Part shown: positions 42,937-53,748 of the stretch, piece by piece
Numbering within the stretch: position 1 is the stretch's first letter
How the letters are laid out: each line of letters starts with the position of its first letter
Assembly (NCBI GenBank): GCA_019677205.1
Contig: JAAMXY010001453.1
Coordinates: 1-64,000 of the forward strand
Reading direction: 5' to 3'
Origin: Pinguiococcus pyrenoidosus
Taxonomy: Eukaryota; Sar; Pinguiophyceae; Pinguiochrysidales; Pinguiochrysidaceae
Length of the DNA: 64,000 nt
Translations under genes and position numbers: made by a program
The notes under the pieces: generated by a model
Databases searched by the model: none
Told to the model about the DNA's origin: nothing
Seen by the model: the letters and a program-made list of their open reading frames with translations, nothing else

Positions 42937-44497
42937 ATGCGGCGCCAGTGGCCGAGCATCGCCCGCACGGCTGTCAGAAGCCTCAGCAGCTCGGGGGAGG
43001 GCCTCGCAGGGCGCCACCAGACCGCCATCGTTCACGAGCTGGTGAGCTTCCGAGAATGTTCCAAGATCCGACTTCAACTTCTTACTGGGCCATTGTACAG
43101 TGGAAGAGTCGCGAGCAGCTGCGCCGCGCGGCGGCCCTCGCGGCCACCTCGCCGACCTTGCAGGTAGCCGGCGAGGCCAGCAAGCCAGCGGGGGCCTCGA
43201 GGACCGAGGCGGTGTACCAGTTCCGCGGGGACGAGACCCTGGCAGATGCCTACAAGAACCCCTGGGGGGGCCTTCGCCTGGGTCGGGTGCTGGAGGACTT
43301 GGACGCTTTGGCCGGTTCGATAGCTTTCAAGCATTGTTGCGTCAATGGGGACGGCAGCGTGCGGCCGCTGCTGCTGGTCACGGCCTCCGTGGACCGCATC
43401 TCCGTCAACGGGGCGCTGCCCCGGCCCAACGCCGCCAACGACGTCTTGCTGGCCGGCTCGGTCATCTGGACCGGCAAGAGCAGCATCGAGATCCGCATGT
43501 TCGTGAAGGACGAGACGCATGAAGAAAGCTGGTGAGCTCTTGGGCTTGATGACTCATCTTTTCGCTTCGGGAAAAGTGGCGGAGATCTGCTGGGGATGTG
43601 TGGTGCATCGCATGACACGGAGCTCGCATCTGAAACTAGGCTGACGGCGGACTTCACCTTTGTTGCTCGGGACATCAACACCAAGAAGGCTGCTTCCGTG
43701 CCTCAGCTGCAGCTAGAGACGGATGAGGAGAAGACGGTGTTTGAGCAGGTGGAGAAGCAGCAGGAGGCGCGCAAGCGGCTGCGGAAGATGGCGAGGAAGG
43801 ATGATCACATGCGGGTCGTGGCGGACGCCGCCAAGAAGCTCTTGGACAAGGCCGCTCCGCTGAGAAACCTCCCGGCTCTAGCGGACGCCCGGCACATCCT
43901 GTTGGATGCGACCAAGCTGAGCAACACCTTCATGACGCAGCCGCAGCAGAGGAACACCGCCGGGCGCATCTTCGGCGGCTTCCTCATGCGACGCGCCTTC
44001 GAGCTGGCCTACACGACCGCGTATCTGTTTGGGGGCGTGCGGCCACGCTTCGAAGAGGTGGACGAAGTGAGCTTCCACCTCCCGGTCGACATCGGCCAAC
44101 TCGTGCAATTCGAAAGCGCCGTCCTGTACGTGACGTCGCCAAGCCACAGGACCTTCGAGTACGAAGTGGGAAAGGGCGACGCTCCCGTGGACGCTGCGGC
44201 GCTGAATGAAGATCCCGATAGCCTCCTCCACTGCGAGCCGGAGAGCAGTGACGGTCGCCCGACTGCTCACATCGAGGTGCAGGCGCGGGTGATTCGACCG
44301 GAGCATGTCTGCAGCATGCTGAGCAACACCTTCCACTTCACCTTCAGCTACGACCCGGACATCGCTGATAGAATCCGTCTGCCGCTGCCCTCCACTCAGG
44401 AAGAGGCCATCCGAGTAGGTAGGTAAGATTGCTCTGCCTTCTGTTGTCCCCCTCGTTCTCTGCCTTGTGCTTACTTGTAGAAGAAGAACCGCTCTGA
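42937..44497 (+). CDS. ACOT9: ACOT9-like mitochondrial acyl-CoA thioesterase
   Basis: Exons 42937-43041, 43101-43531, 43640-44418 and probably 44481-44497 give about 443 residues. The N-terminus (MRRQWPSIARTAVRSLSSSG) is a typical mitochondrial presequence. Two hotdog domains follow. The first carries LADAYKNPWGGLRLGRVLED, LDALAGSIAFKHC and LLVTASVDRI. The second carries TAGRIFGGFLMRRAFELAYT, then DEVSFHLPVDIGQLVQFESA. This double-hotdog order and wording match ACOT9/ACOT10, which hydrolyse acyl-CoA in the mitochondrial matrix. The last splice is ambiguous: overlapping donors at 44419 and 44423 give either a short end (EEEPL, stop) or a longer unlike one. The gene is divergent from GAPDH. Confidence 0.83.
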
Positions 44498-44823
44498 TCC
44501 TTTCGTGCTTCCCCGCGACGTTTCTTCCTGCCACCCGCAACGACTTAGTCCACCGCAGAAGGGCCGATACCTTACAGCGCCTCACAGGAAAGCAGTAGCC
44601 AAAGCAAAAAAGAGAAGGGAGAAAGTTGCTTCGCACGATGATCTCCTCCCTTCCCTTCCTTTATGTCCTGCGCCGGCAACATCAAAGGCAATTCGGCCCT
44701 CTCACCCAAGTTTTGGACGCTGCAGAGTCCACCAATTCCGCCATAGGAAAGCATACGTAAGGCCAATTTTCAAAATCACGCCGCACTTCCGGCCTGTCCC
44801 TCTCCTTGCAGAGACAGAGAGTC
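44498..44823. other. spacer, no gene seen
   Basis: This is the 3' flank of the thioesterase gene and the 5' flank of the next plus-strand gene. A plausible acceptor (CCTTGCAG) just before the downstream ATG leaves room for a non-coding first exon. Confidence 0.35.
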
Positions 44824-47800
44824 ATGAGAGACTGGAACAACTTTCCAGTGACGCCGCCCCCAGCGTCCCCTGCCACTTCGGAGGGCAGCTATGGCAAGAC
44901 CATTCAAGACCTGTGGCGCCGCGTGCAGAGCATTCAGGAAGAGCTGGAAGACTTCGCCGCAGTAAAACCTGCACCAGCGCCACAAAAGAGACGCAAGAAG
45001 CCCAGGCCACGACCTGCCGAGGCGCCGAAAGCCAAGCAAGAGCTCTTGCGAGAGGAGCGGCGTGTTCGAGATGCCGCCCGCGGCAACGAGACGGTGGCCA
45101 CCGCTGCTCAATACGAAGCGGTGAATTTCCCGAGGGCCTCTGCACCAGTTTGGAAGACCAAAAGGCCGCGAAACGCTGCCAAGCTGCAGCTGAGACCAAG
45201 AGAGAATCTGTGGCCAGAAGAAGCGGAACGAAAGCTGCAGCGGAGGGCACCTGGCGCGACGCTGGGGCCAAAGGGCGGAGCCACGGCGGTGAAGCAGCTG
45301 GAAAGTCGTCGGACGCTGCTTCGGAGAGAGCGAGACTTGCTGTCTGGTACCCGTGAGACGACAGGAAATACTCTACAGGTCCAGGCAGCTTGTGAGCAGA
45401 CGCTTCCTCGACGTGGGCGAGGCACAACAGCATGGAAAGCGCCAGGAGCAGAAGTTCGGAAGGAGGTCGTCAGGGACGGACCTCCTCGAAGCTTGGAAGC
45501 CTTGGAAGCCTTGGGAGACTTCGGAGACTTGGGAGACTTGCAACACCTCGGAGACCTGGGAGACGTCTCGGTATTGAGCACCAAGCCTCGGGCGCCAAGT
45601 GCCGTGATGGGCCCAGCGCCGCCGAGCAACAAGAAGCGCAAATCGGTGCCCAGGGGAGCGTCCGAGGCCTGGCTGTTTGACTTGGAAGAGCGGAGGCTGC
45701 TGGTCGATGAGGCATGGGCGACGCCGGGACCCGACGCCTACGATCCCTACGGCGAAGCTGCGATGGACTGGTTTGGCGAGGCGCTGGTCAAACCGGCGAA
45801 GGGCTGCTCTTTCGCGAAGCCCAAGCACGAGCTTCGTCGGGAGGCAAAAGCGGCCATGGACCTGAGGCGCTTCACCGAGGCCGGCCGGCATCGTGGGCCC
45901 GGTGCGTACAATGTGGCGCAGGCGGAAAAGTCGCTTCGGATTCGTCCCCCATCGACGGTGATGAAGGCGGCCGAGCCAAAGCCGAAGCAGGACAAGACCG
46001 CGCAGAAGGACAGCGGGAAGGAGAAGCTAAAGGAGAACGATGCGCACGTGGACAACCAAAAGTCTTCTGCCGGCGTCGACCGGAGCGTTGGTCAGAACGA
46101 TGATGGAGAAGAGCAGAGAAAAGAGGGAGTGGAGGAAGAGAAGCTGGAAGAGGGAAAGGGCGCGGCGGAGGACAAGTTTTGGATCGACGATAAGAGTTGC
46201 GCTTCCGACCAGTCGTACGATTCGGAGTACGGCAAGATGACCGCCGACGAGGGCCGGAGGAGACGACAAGAGAGACTGTGGAAGCTGATGGACACGGATC
46301 CTCCAGAACCAAAGGCTCAGACGGAGAAGGACAAGTTGGGTGACAACAGCGCAATGGTATCGACTGGAGAAAGGGAGGAAGAGCCGTGGAAGCGAGTTCG
46401 ACCTCGAACTCGCGCCGCTCGCATCTCGGCGCCAGCCAGCAGCGGAGTGTCGTGGAAGAATCGAGCGGCCGTCCGTGTGGCGCAGGCCCAAAGACACAAA
46501 CGACCAGAAGAGTATGATGGTGCCGTCGATGCGTGGGAGAACATGCAACGCAAGCCACGTAGCGTATCGATCAGACCAGAGATACGGCAAGAGCCGAAAG
46601 TCGTCGCGGATGGCAACGCGGCCTTTTTGGGTCCGCAGCTGCCCAGCACCTGGGCGCCCGAGCTTGAGCACAGAGCCACGAGGCAGAATCAGCACGAAGC
46701 CGACAAGATTGCCGAGTGTCTTGTGGCAGGAGAGCCTTTTGATGTCGTTCATAATCCGCATGCCGCGTCGGCGCTGGCAACGGCGGAAGCGTACCTCAAG
46801 AGCAACAACCCGTTGCGCAAGCCGGTGCCTACCTTTCGATCTCCTGCGAAGCCGACGTCGCAGCTGCTGCACAAGAAGGCGCAGGAGGTCGAGGCGGTCG
46901 CGGCGCGCAGCTCGTTCCTAAAATCTCAGCTCCAGCCGCAGTGGGCTGAGGAAGAAGACAACCCGATGGTACCTGATCTTGGCGCTGGGCTTGGCAGAGA
47001 CAAGCTCTGGGTGCCGAAGAAGGACTATGCATTCCGCCTCAAGTTCGATGAGCCCGTGCGTCGGACACAGAGGATTGGCCCAGGGTTCTACGACGACACC
47101 ACCGCGGAGGCGGCGCTGCGGAGATCCACCATGGTGCCAGACATGGAACGCGTCACGGGGCGCGACGACGCATTCGATCCCTTTGGCAACAAGCCTTTCC
47201 AAGATGTCGACGACGAAGAAGAGGTCCTGATCCTAAGTCCGAAACGACCGGAAGCGCATGTGGCTGTGCCGCTCTTTGGGGAGCCGCCGGCACCGTCGAT
47301 GGATCCGGATCCTGAAGGCGACGTCCTGCTTCTCAGCCCCCAGAGCATGCGCAAGGGATCGGGCTACGTCTTGGACCTGGGCAAGCAAGTCGGCCGTCCC
47401 CAGGCTTTCTACGAGAAGCTGAGAGCGCCGGACGACGAAGCATTCGTGGAGGGGGCGAACCTCCATCTGGAAGAAGTGTCGCCGTCCACCACGCAGCGGC
47501 GATCCAACCTTGGAAACGTGGCCTTCAGCTCCGTCCCCAGATTCCTCGAGACAGAGATTGACGAGCCGACAGGCGAGATCGATCCCTCCAAGGCCGACAA
47601 TCTTCGGTACCGTCGCGTTGCCATTCCTGACTTCGCCAGTCAGCCGCCGCGCTTTGATGCGGATGCAAACGACGGAGACGCCTTTGTTCCGGAGAGCTCC
47701 TTCGAGGCGGCGGAGCTCACTGCCTTCAGGATGGCCGAGGCATCACGGACGGACGCGCGGATTGCCGCCAATCGACGATCTCAAGAGCGCGGCTTCAACA

Positions 47801-48678
47801 GCTTTGTCGACTTCGGCAGAGGCACGTCACGCGAGGAGGCCGCGGCACCAGCTCGCGCTGAAACGGTGGACTATCGACTCGACCTTGAGCCCAGCTTGAA
47901 GGGCACCTCGAAGGACAAGCGCAGCGACACCGGTCTCGTGGACATGGCGCGGATGTCTCAAGTCGCAAGTCGACGGCCAGACGCTTCGGTCGCTCCTGAG
48001 GACGACGTGGAAGGTGGGAACCTGATTCTCGAAGTCCCTTCGAATCCTCGGGGCAACCCGGAAAACCATGGCGGTCCAGCTTGGGTGGCGCCACACGTAC
48101 AACCCCGATTTCCGCCCGACAGACCTGCAGAGGTGCCGGACAGCTCGGAGTACAACGTCCGAAGGGCCGAGGACTATTTGCGGAGCGAATCCACCTTACC
48201 AAGCTTCCAAAATCAAAGCGGCCGGGGGCTCGTGCGCGGCGCGGCGCCCAAGCATGACTTGGAGATCATTGAAGAAGGCCAAGTCCTGATTTTGGATCCG
48301 TCGGACAAGCTCGTGCGTCGAAGTGCTGCGGCGGCCCCGTTGATGAAGAAGCACGAGACCATGCCGAAGGAACGCCCGGAAAAGCCGCCCGCAGCCGCGT
48401 CTATCGCCTACCTGTCCGGACCGCTGCGCGTTCACCGACCTGGTGATGCGAAGCCCAAATCGTCTCGACGTACGAAGAAGCAAGCTCGACGAAAAGGGGC
48501 ATCGGGAAGAGAAGGAGAGGATGTGTCCCCAGCCGAAACGGTGGTGCCGGAGATCCCAGAGCCACCGGTCACGAGAGTCAAATGCCGCCAGCGCCAAGAA
48601 CAAGACAAGGTGGAAGAGATTGCGGAGAAGCTTTCGGAAGAGCTCTCCTCTCTGCAAGTTCAAGGGGGCGACGAATGA
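44824..48678 (+). CDS. large STPGR-like repeat protein, probably flagellar
   Basis: This is a single exon of 1284 residues from the ATG at 44824 (MRDWNNFPVTPPPASPATSE). Pro-Gly-X-Tyr segments typical of sperm-tail PG-rich repeats recur: ATPGPDAYDPYG, HRGPGAYNVAQAEKSLR, RIGPGFYDDTTAEAALRRS and SSEYNVRRAEDYLRSESTLP. Between them are disordered charged stretches (KEKLKENDAHVDNQKSS) and a Leu-Gly-Asp run (LEALGDFGDLGDLQHLGDLG). A second motif recurs in the C-terminal half: EEVLILSPK, GDVLLLSPQ, GANLHLEEV, GGNLILEVP and GQVLILDPS. STPGR proteins usually bind axonemal microtubules, and CFAP57 nearby fits a flagellated cell. The call is moderate because the repeats are degenerate. Confidence 0.6.
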   Translation: MRDWNNFPVTPPPASPATSEGSYGKTIQDLWRRVQSIQEELEDFAAVKPAPAPQKRRKKPRPRPAEAPKAKQELLREERRVRDAARGNETVATAAQYEAVNFPRASAPVWKTKRPRNAAKLQLRPRENLWPEEAERKLQRRAPGATLGPKGGATAVKQLESRRTLLRRERDLLSGTRETTGNTLQVQAACEQTLPRRGRGTTAWKAPGAEVRKEVVRDGPPRSLEALEALGDFGDLGDLQHLGDLGDVSVLSTKPRAPSAVMGPAPPSNKKRKSVPRGASEAWLFDLEERRLLVDEAWATPGPDAYDPYGEAAMDWFGEALVKPAKGCSFAKPKHELRREAKAAMDLRRFTEAGRHRGPGAYNVAQAEKSLRIRPPSTVMKAAEPKPKQDKTAQKDSGKEKLKENDAHVDNQKSSAGVDRSVGQNDDGEEQRKEGVEEEKLEEGKGAAEDKFWIDDKSCASDQSYDSEYGKMTADEGRRRRQERLWKLMDTDPPEPKAQTEKDKLGDNSAMVSTGEREEEPWKRVRPRTRAARISAPASSGVSWKNRAAVRVAQAQRHKRPEEYDGAVDAWENMQRKPRSVSIRPEIRQEPKVVADGNAAFLGPQLPSTWAPELEHRATRQNQHEADKIAECLVAGEPFDVVHNPHAASALATAEAYLKSNNPLRKPVPTFRSPAKPTSQLLHKKAQEVEAVAARSSFLKSQLQPQWAEEEDNPMVPDLGAGLGRDKLWVPKKDYAFRLKFDEPVRRTQRIGPGFYDDTTAEAALRRSTMVPDMERVTGRDDAFDPFGNKPFQDVDDEEEVLILSPKRPEAHVAVPLFGEPPAPSMDPDPEGDVLLLSPQSMRKGSGYVLDLGKQVGRPQAFYEKLRAPDDEAFVEGANLHLEEVSPSTTQRRSNLGNVAFSSVPRFLETEIDEPTGEIDPSKADNLRYRRVAIPDFASQPPRFDADANDGDAFVPESSFEAAELTAFRMAEASRTDARIAANRRSQERGFNSFVDFGRGTSREEAAAPARAETVDYRLDLEPSLKGTSKDKRSDTGLVDMARMSQVASRRPDASVAPEDDVEGGNLILEVPSNPRGNPENHGGPAWVAPHVQPRFPPDRPAEVPDSSEYNVRRAEDYLRSESTLPSFQNQSGRGLVRGAAPKHDLEIIEEGQVLILDPSDKLVRRSAAAAPLMKKHETMPKERPEKPPAAASIAYLSGPLRVHRPGDAKPKSSRRTKKQARRKGASGREGEDVSPAETVVPEIPEPPVTRVKCRQRQEQDKVEEIAEKLSEELSSLQVQGGDE

Positions 48679-48874
48679 CCAACCTCCTCATTTCTGGAAG
48701 ACGCCGGCGTTGCGAAGATGCCAGAGGCGAAGCGGATACCTACAAATGGCTTTCGTTCTTTATACGGGTGCTCTTGGCTCTTTGCATCATGGATAGGCTT
48801 CGATCTCGCGCTCCTTCCTCGGAAGCGGCATTTCCACATTCATCTCCTCCGCGACTTCCAAATGACCATTCGTC

Positions 48875-50149
48875 TCAGCTCTGCTTGAAGAAGCGGGAGC
48901 CGTCCGTCGACCACATCTTGAAATCCTTGGCAAGCAGGCCGACGAAGCGCGGGACAACCAGACTGAACGACCCCTGGAGCACGAGCGAGCTGACCCGTTC
49001 CAACATCTTGACTGGCAAGCGGCTCTCGTCCGGCACGCGTGCGTCAATCACCAAGGACACGTCGCTTTGGAGATAGGGCTGCATGATCCTTGCCTGCCGG
49101 TCGGCACTCCTCTGGTCGCTTCCGGACCGAAATCTGGAGAGCAAGCCGCCCTGCTTGGCACTCTCCTCGCTGGCATCTTCCGCGATCGCAGCTCCGTCCG
49201 ACGCCAGCTGCGGCCGCTCCATGGTCACGCGATTCTCGCACTCGATCGTGAAGGTCGCGTTCAGCGCCTCGGCTGCCGGGCTCCCCGTGAGATCGGCCCG
49301 CTCGACCACAATGCGCGCTTGCGGAACCTCCGGCTCCACCAGGACGGCCACATACACGATGGGCGTCAGCTCGTACCCAAAGAAGTTGAGCGGTGGCACC
49401 TGCAGGGCCAGGAGGGCGCACGAAACGCAAAGCGTCAGTACAAGTCAAAGCGAAGTCAGCTGCGCTGGCAGGTCCAGAAAGGCAGGAGGTAAACCGCTGA
49501 CGGGAGGACATCTTTGCCAGCAGATTTCGCTCCCTGTTGCCTCCTCCATTTCGCACGAGTGCTGCTGCAGCGCCCAGCGCCCTTTTGGAGTCTCACCTGG
49601 CACCGGAAGTGCGCCTCGTCGAGACGGTCGATCAGCTCGCCATCGAGCAGGCTGTACTCGGACGCTGGCAGTCGGAGATAGTCCTCCAGCGGCCGATTCA
49701 CCTCCTGCACTTGCTTCCTCGCCGACTTGGAGGCCCTAGAAGTCGGAGCCGCGTCAACACCTGCTCGGCTACTTCCTTCTCCTTCCAGGGGCTTTGTGGC
49801 TTGTGGCCTGGACCCCCACTTTCCAAACGGCAGCGAATCTTCAAGCTTCAAGCCGGAGGACAGCGGGCAGAAGCCGCAGAGCCTCGCGCGGTCCCTCCTG
49901 TCTCGCTGCCCCCCCAGCGTGCTGGTGGATGTTGCATCTCTACCTGAGCGTGATCCGGCGGCTGTTCTCCGTGATGGTGAAGGTCTTCATGGGCTCCTTG
50001 TCCGCGGCCTCCGCTCCCAAGGAATCGTCGCCGGTCACCATGCGCAGGGCCGCAGGCTGGCGCGGCGCCCCGCGGGCCCGGAAGGCCGGAGAGCCGCTGA
50101 TCCAGCAGCTCAGCACGAGGCTGAGGAGTGCGAGTCTTGCCGACGCCAT
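48875..50149 (-). CDS. DUF1997 plastid protein
   Basis: Three exons (50149-49944, 49897-49597, 49399-48875) give 343 residues. The N-terminus (MASARLALLSLVLSCWISGS, then PAFRARGAPRQP) is a signal peptide with Phe after the predicted cleavage site and a basic Pro/Arg-rich transit stretch, so plastid targeting through the secretory route is expected. The conserved domain starts at NRPLEDYLRLPASEYSLLDG, continues ELIDRLDEAHFRCQ and, after the splice, VPPLNFFGYELTPIVYVAVL. It ends with SGSFSLVVPRF-like beta strands (VLQGSFSLVVPRFVGLL). DUF1997 proteins occur in cyanobacteria and plastids; their role is unknown to me. An insert (SDGAAIAEDASEESAKQGGL) is low-complexity. The acceptor used for exon 2 is the one that keeps phase. 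Confidence 0.8.
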
Positions 50150-51662
50150 GGTGTGGAGCGGCGAGCTGCGCTGCAGTAGTATGACTGGACAAGTTGCCGT
50201 GCAAGGGGCGTGGAAACCAACTTTGGAGTTCTGGGTGACTGAACGAAGGCGACGTATGCGTCGACGTGGTGTCGCGGCCCAAATACGATCTGGGACCGAT
50301 GCCTATCTACTCGGAGGGTTCTCCAGATACGGAGCGGAGCTGGAGCAGGAGCAAAGCCGAACGAACACGAGGGCTTCGGCTTTCGGCTTTCCGGCTTTCC
50401 GGATTTCCGGATTTCCGGATTCATCAAGGTTTTCGGTTTTCGGTTTTCAGCCACTTTCTACTTTCCACTTTCCACTGTCTCTCTTGTGTTGTGTTACCCT
50501 GACGGATGTTGGTATCGTGACGAATATGCATGTTTGAGGAGTTGATGAGCTTCTGGCTAAGCTCCGGCGCGCTTCGGAGGTTCTGATGCGGGAGCGCGTC
50601 GAAGGAGGGAAAAAAAAAAAAAAGTGGCCAAGGCGGCGGCAACGCCAAACGCGGCGGCAACGCAGGGCAACGGCAGCGCCACGAAAAAAAATTCTGGCTG
50701 GAATGGGCTGTTGAAGGCTGGAAATCCATCGAAACTTGGAGCCTCGAAGCACTTATTCGTCCATAGAATTCAAATGACGTTGCACGTGACGTGGGTTTTC
50801 CGGTGGAAGGGGGTTGTTCAACCTATATGAGAGTGGCAGGGGGGTGCATCCCCAGAGCAAAGGGTAGTGAAACATCAAGAAACGCCAGTCAAAATGTCTC
50901 CGAAGATCTTTTTCGAAATCTGTTCGCCATTGGTTCCGCCTGCTCGGTAGTGTCTGTGATTGGTGGAAAGGAACCGAAAGAGCAAGTTACCAATCTCAAA
51001 ACCACACGACACTCCAGCAAAAACTGAAGTACCCGCTGCGCGAAGTCTTGCCCCCTACGGCCGCTACCTCCTGGTTCAACGGCACCGCTCTGAATCGGCC
51101 GCGCCGCGTACAGCTTCCGGAACGGAAGACGCTCGAGCATTTGAATATCCAGCGATTAGGCAGCCGCGGCTCCGAATCGCTCGCGTGTTGATTGGCCACC
51201 TGGTTGCAGTTTCCAGCCAATGCTGCACATTGCCGTTCGTCTGTCATACGCCATCGCCAATGACCAACTGCAGACGCACCACACCTCAAATCTGCAGGAT
51301 TTACGTCGCCCAATCCCTGCTGCCGTTTCGGAGCACCTCCTTCCTTCCCCTTGCACACAGGGAAGTTGGGGACCTGCCCTTAACGCAACGAACATCGTGA
51401 AGCCGATGCGTCCCTCTTGCCTCCGTACGCCACGAGAGCCTCGCCACCGAGCGCAGCTTCTTCCTTCCATAGAGCCGCCCGGCCCAGCAAGCTAGAACCT
51501 CGGGCCTTTCTGCAGCAGCGCCCGCCGGAAATCCTCGCGCCGAAGGCCCCTCCTGGCTTGCCAGCAGCCCGCCGTCGCCAGCTTCCCTGCAGAAGCAGCG
51601 AAGCCTGTCTCCGCCACGCCCCATTTGAATCGGCGCAGCCAATTTAAATCCTCCCAGGCTGC
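50150..51662. promoter_or_regulatory. divergent spacer with many CCAAT boxes
   Basis: No gene was seen between the DUF1997 gene (minus) and the MYB gene (plus). CCAAT or ATTGG boxes occur at 50929, 50959, 51191, 51217, 51257 and 51311. A homopolymer A run lies near 50610 and a short tandem repeat at 50376-50462. Confidence 0.5.
50376..50462. repeat. degenerate TTTCCGG/TTTTCGG tandem repeat
   Basis: Successive 7- and 8-bp units (GGCTTTCC, GGATTTCC, GGTTTTC) run for about 85 bp, drifting in sequence from one end to the other. They are followed by TTTCCACTTTCCAC. Confidence 0.75.
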
Positions 51663-53376
51663 ATGAAGGGCCACATGAAGACCACCAAGAGAGCCTGGAG
51701 CAGCGAGGTGCGTCCCAAGCCGGCCACAAACCCCGCAGCCCTTGGGCCGCCCAGAGGCGGCCAGTCTGGATCTTTGCCAGCGGTTTCGCACGACGGAGCA
51801 GCCGCGGCTAATCGGGATCTGGGCTTTTGAAATTGCCAGGAGGACGAGCGACTTCGCAGCCTCGTGGAGTACTATGGGCCGTCCAAGTGGACCGTCGTGG
51901 CCGACCAGATGGGCGGCCGCACCGGCAAGCAGTGCCGTGAGCGGTATGTGCAGTGATCCCCCGGGCCGCCGCGCCCACCGCTGGCCAGGGAGGCTCATCG
52001 TCTCCTACCCTTTGCGTCTGCAGATGGCACAACCACCTCGACCCCACCGTCAAGAAGGGCGAGTGGACGCCGGAGGAAGACCGCATCATCATCGAGATGC
52101 AAGCCAAGCTGGGCAACCAATGGGCCAAGATCACCCGCATGCTGCCTGGCCGCACGGACAATGCCGTGAAGAATCGATGGCACTCCAGCATGCGCAACAA
52201 GAACAAGGCCATTCGGGACCAGGCCATGGCCATCCCCCTGCCGGACAACCCCGAGCTCAGCGAGATCGTCCGCGGCGACGACTACAAGCCCAAGAACAAG
52301 CTCAAGGGCCGGCACAGCTCCCGCGGAGAGCGGGCCAGCAAGCGTGCCGAGACCCTCGTGTCCGCTCGCGGCCGCAAGATCAAGCGGCAAAGCCGGCATC
52401 GCGCAAGCAAGAAGGTAGGTTGGCGTTGGAGTCCAGAACAAGAAGAAGAAGAAGAAGAAGAAGAAAAGGACGGAAAAAGAGGAAGAGGACGAAGAACAAG
52501 ACGCCCAGAGAAAGAAGGGAGTGGGGTGTAGACGAGGGATCGAAGGGAAGAAGCTTCGATGCTTCGATCCACGGAACGCAGAAACCGAGCACCTCGGTTT
52601 CCCCTAATCGTTTGTGGCCTACGTAGGAGGACGAGAGCGGCGAAGAGTCGGATGAGCTGTCCATCATGCTCATGACGCATGAGGGGGGAACCCTGAAGGA
52701 GGGCTTGGCGCATCTCTCCGAGGAAGACACGACCGACGAGTCGGTGGGCGGAGAGGTCGAGGAGGAGTTCAACTTGGTGTCGTTCCTGGACGACGACCAG
52801 GGTGCCATGAAGGAGGACAGGGGCGACGCCTTCGCACCGTCCGCCTACAAGTCCAATGTGCCCGCCCTAGAAGGCCTGGACCTGCGGCAGAACGTCGAGG
52901 AGCTGGCCTACGAGCCGCTTGCTAGCGACCTGACGCCCGTGGGCGCGCTGAGCAACGGCCTGAACGAGTGGCTGGACGAGTGCTTCCTCATGGAGAACCC
53001 CGAGAACCTCCTGAAGCACCCGAACCTGGGAATGCACGAGGAGGACATCGAGACGCTCCGGTCGATCGACATGACCGACATCTTGGCAGAGAAGCACATG
53101 GTCGCGACGCAGGTGCCTGCGAAGGCGGAACTCAAGAAGCGCAAGCGGGTGTGCTGCCCCGCCGCAGACGGCCAGGGCAAGCGCTGTCGCCAGATCCTCA
53201 AGCTGCAGGCGCTCGAGGGAGCCGACGCATCGCTGGAGATGCTGGAAGGGGTCTCGGCGTCGCACCCGGGGGGCTTCGCCGCGCGCCGGATGCCGGGGTT
53301 CTCGCCACCGAGCTCGTCGATTCTCTTTGGAAACTCCGCCTTCGACCGGAGTGTTTACTTCCCTGGGGTCATGTAA
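51663..53376 (+). CDS. R2R3 MYB transcription factor
   Basis: Four exons (51663-51707, 51840-51943, 52024-52414, 52627-53376) give 429 residues. Joined, the first three encode two adjacent MYB repeats. R2 has its three Trp in AWSSEEDERL, SKWTVVADQMGGRTGKQCRE and RWHNHLDPTV. R3 runs from GEWTPEEDRIIIEMQAKLGN through QWAKITRMLPGRTDNAVKNR to WHSSMRNKN. The recognition helix GRTDNAVKNRWHS predicts binding to AACNG-type sites. A basic stretch (RASKRAETLVSARGRKIKR) should direct it to the nucleus. The last exon is acidic (EDESGEESDELS; GGEVEEEFNLVSFLDDDQ) and probably activates transcription. The intron at 52415-52626 carries a (GAA)n run. Upstream CCAAT boxes are numerous. Confidence 0.92.
52440..52466. 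repeat. GAA microsatellite in MYB intron 3
   Basis: About eight AAG/GAA triplets lie just inside the last intron of the MYB gene, close to the 5' splice site. Read through, this intron would add acidic and basic residues and then a stop. Confidence 0.85.
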
Positions 53377-53748
53377 TGCACGGCGTCCCCCGCGCGGTAA
53401 GGATTGTAAAGGAAGCTTTTGAGGACCCCGGAGGACGTTGAATGTCTCCCCTGGGTAAACCCCTGTCAGACACACGAGACGAAATTCATGTAGAAGTCAA
53501 ATTGTCCGAGCATTTCATGTCAAGCAGTTTCGTTGCAGCCATTTCTTGAGAGCTGAATCGCGCCAGGTCCGAAAGGGGCTCTGGCGCTTCTGGTGCTACA
53601 CCCGCTTGTGCTTGTGGTACGCCGTAGAAAGCAACTGAGGAAGGAAAGGGATGCTTACTCTGACGAAGTCGACGCATGCTCAGAACGAAAAGAGGACCTC
53701 ATTGCCGCTCGCTCCCCGTCCCTTTGGCGCAGGCGGCAGCTGCCCGCT
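53377..53748. other. convergent spacer, no gene seen
   Basis: This is the 3' flank shared by the MYB gene (plus) and the roadblock gene (minus). No protein-like frame or repeat was noticed. Confidence 0.4.
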
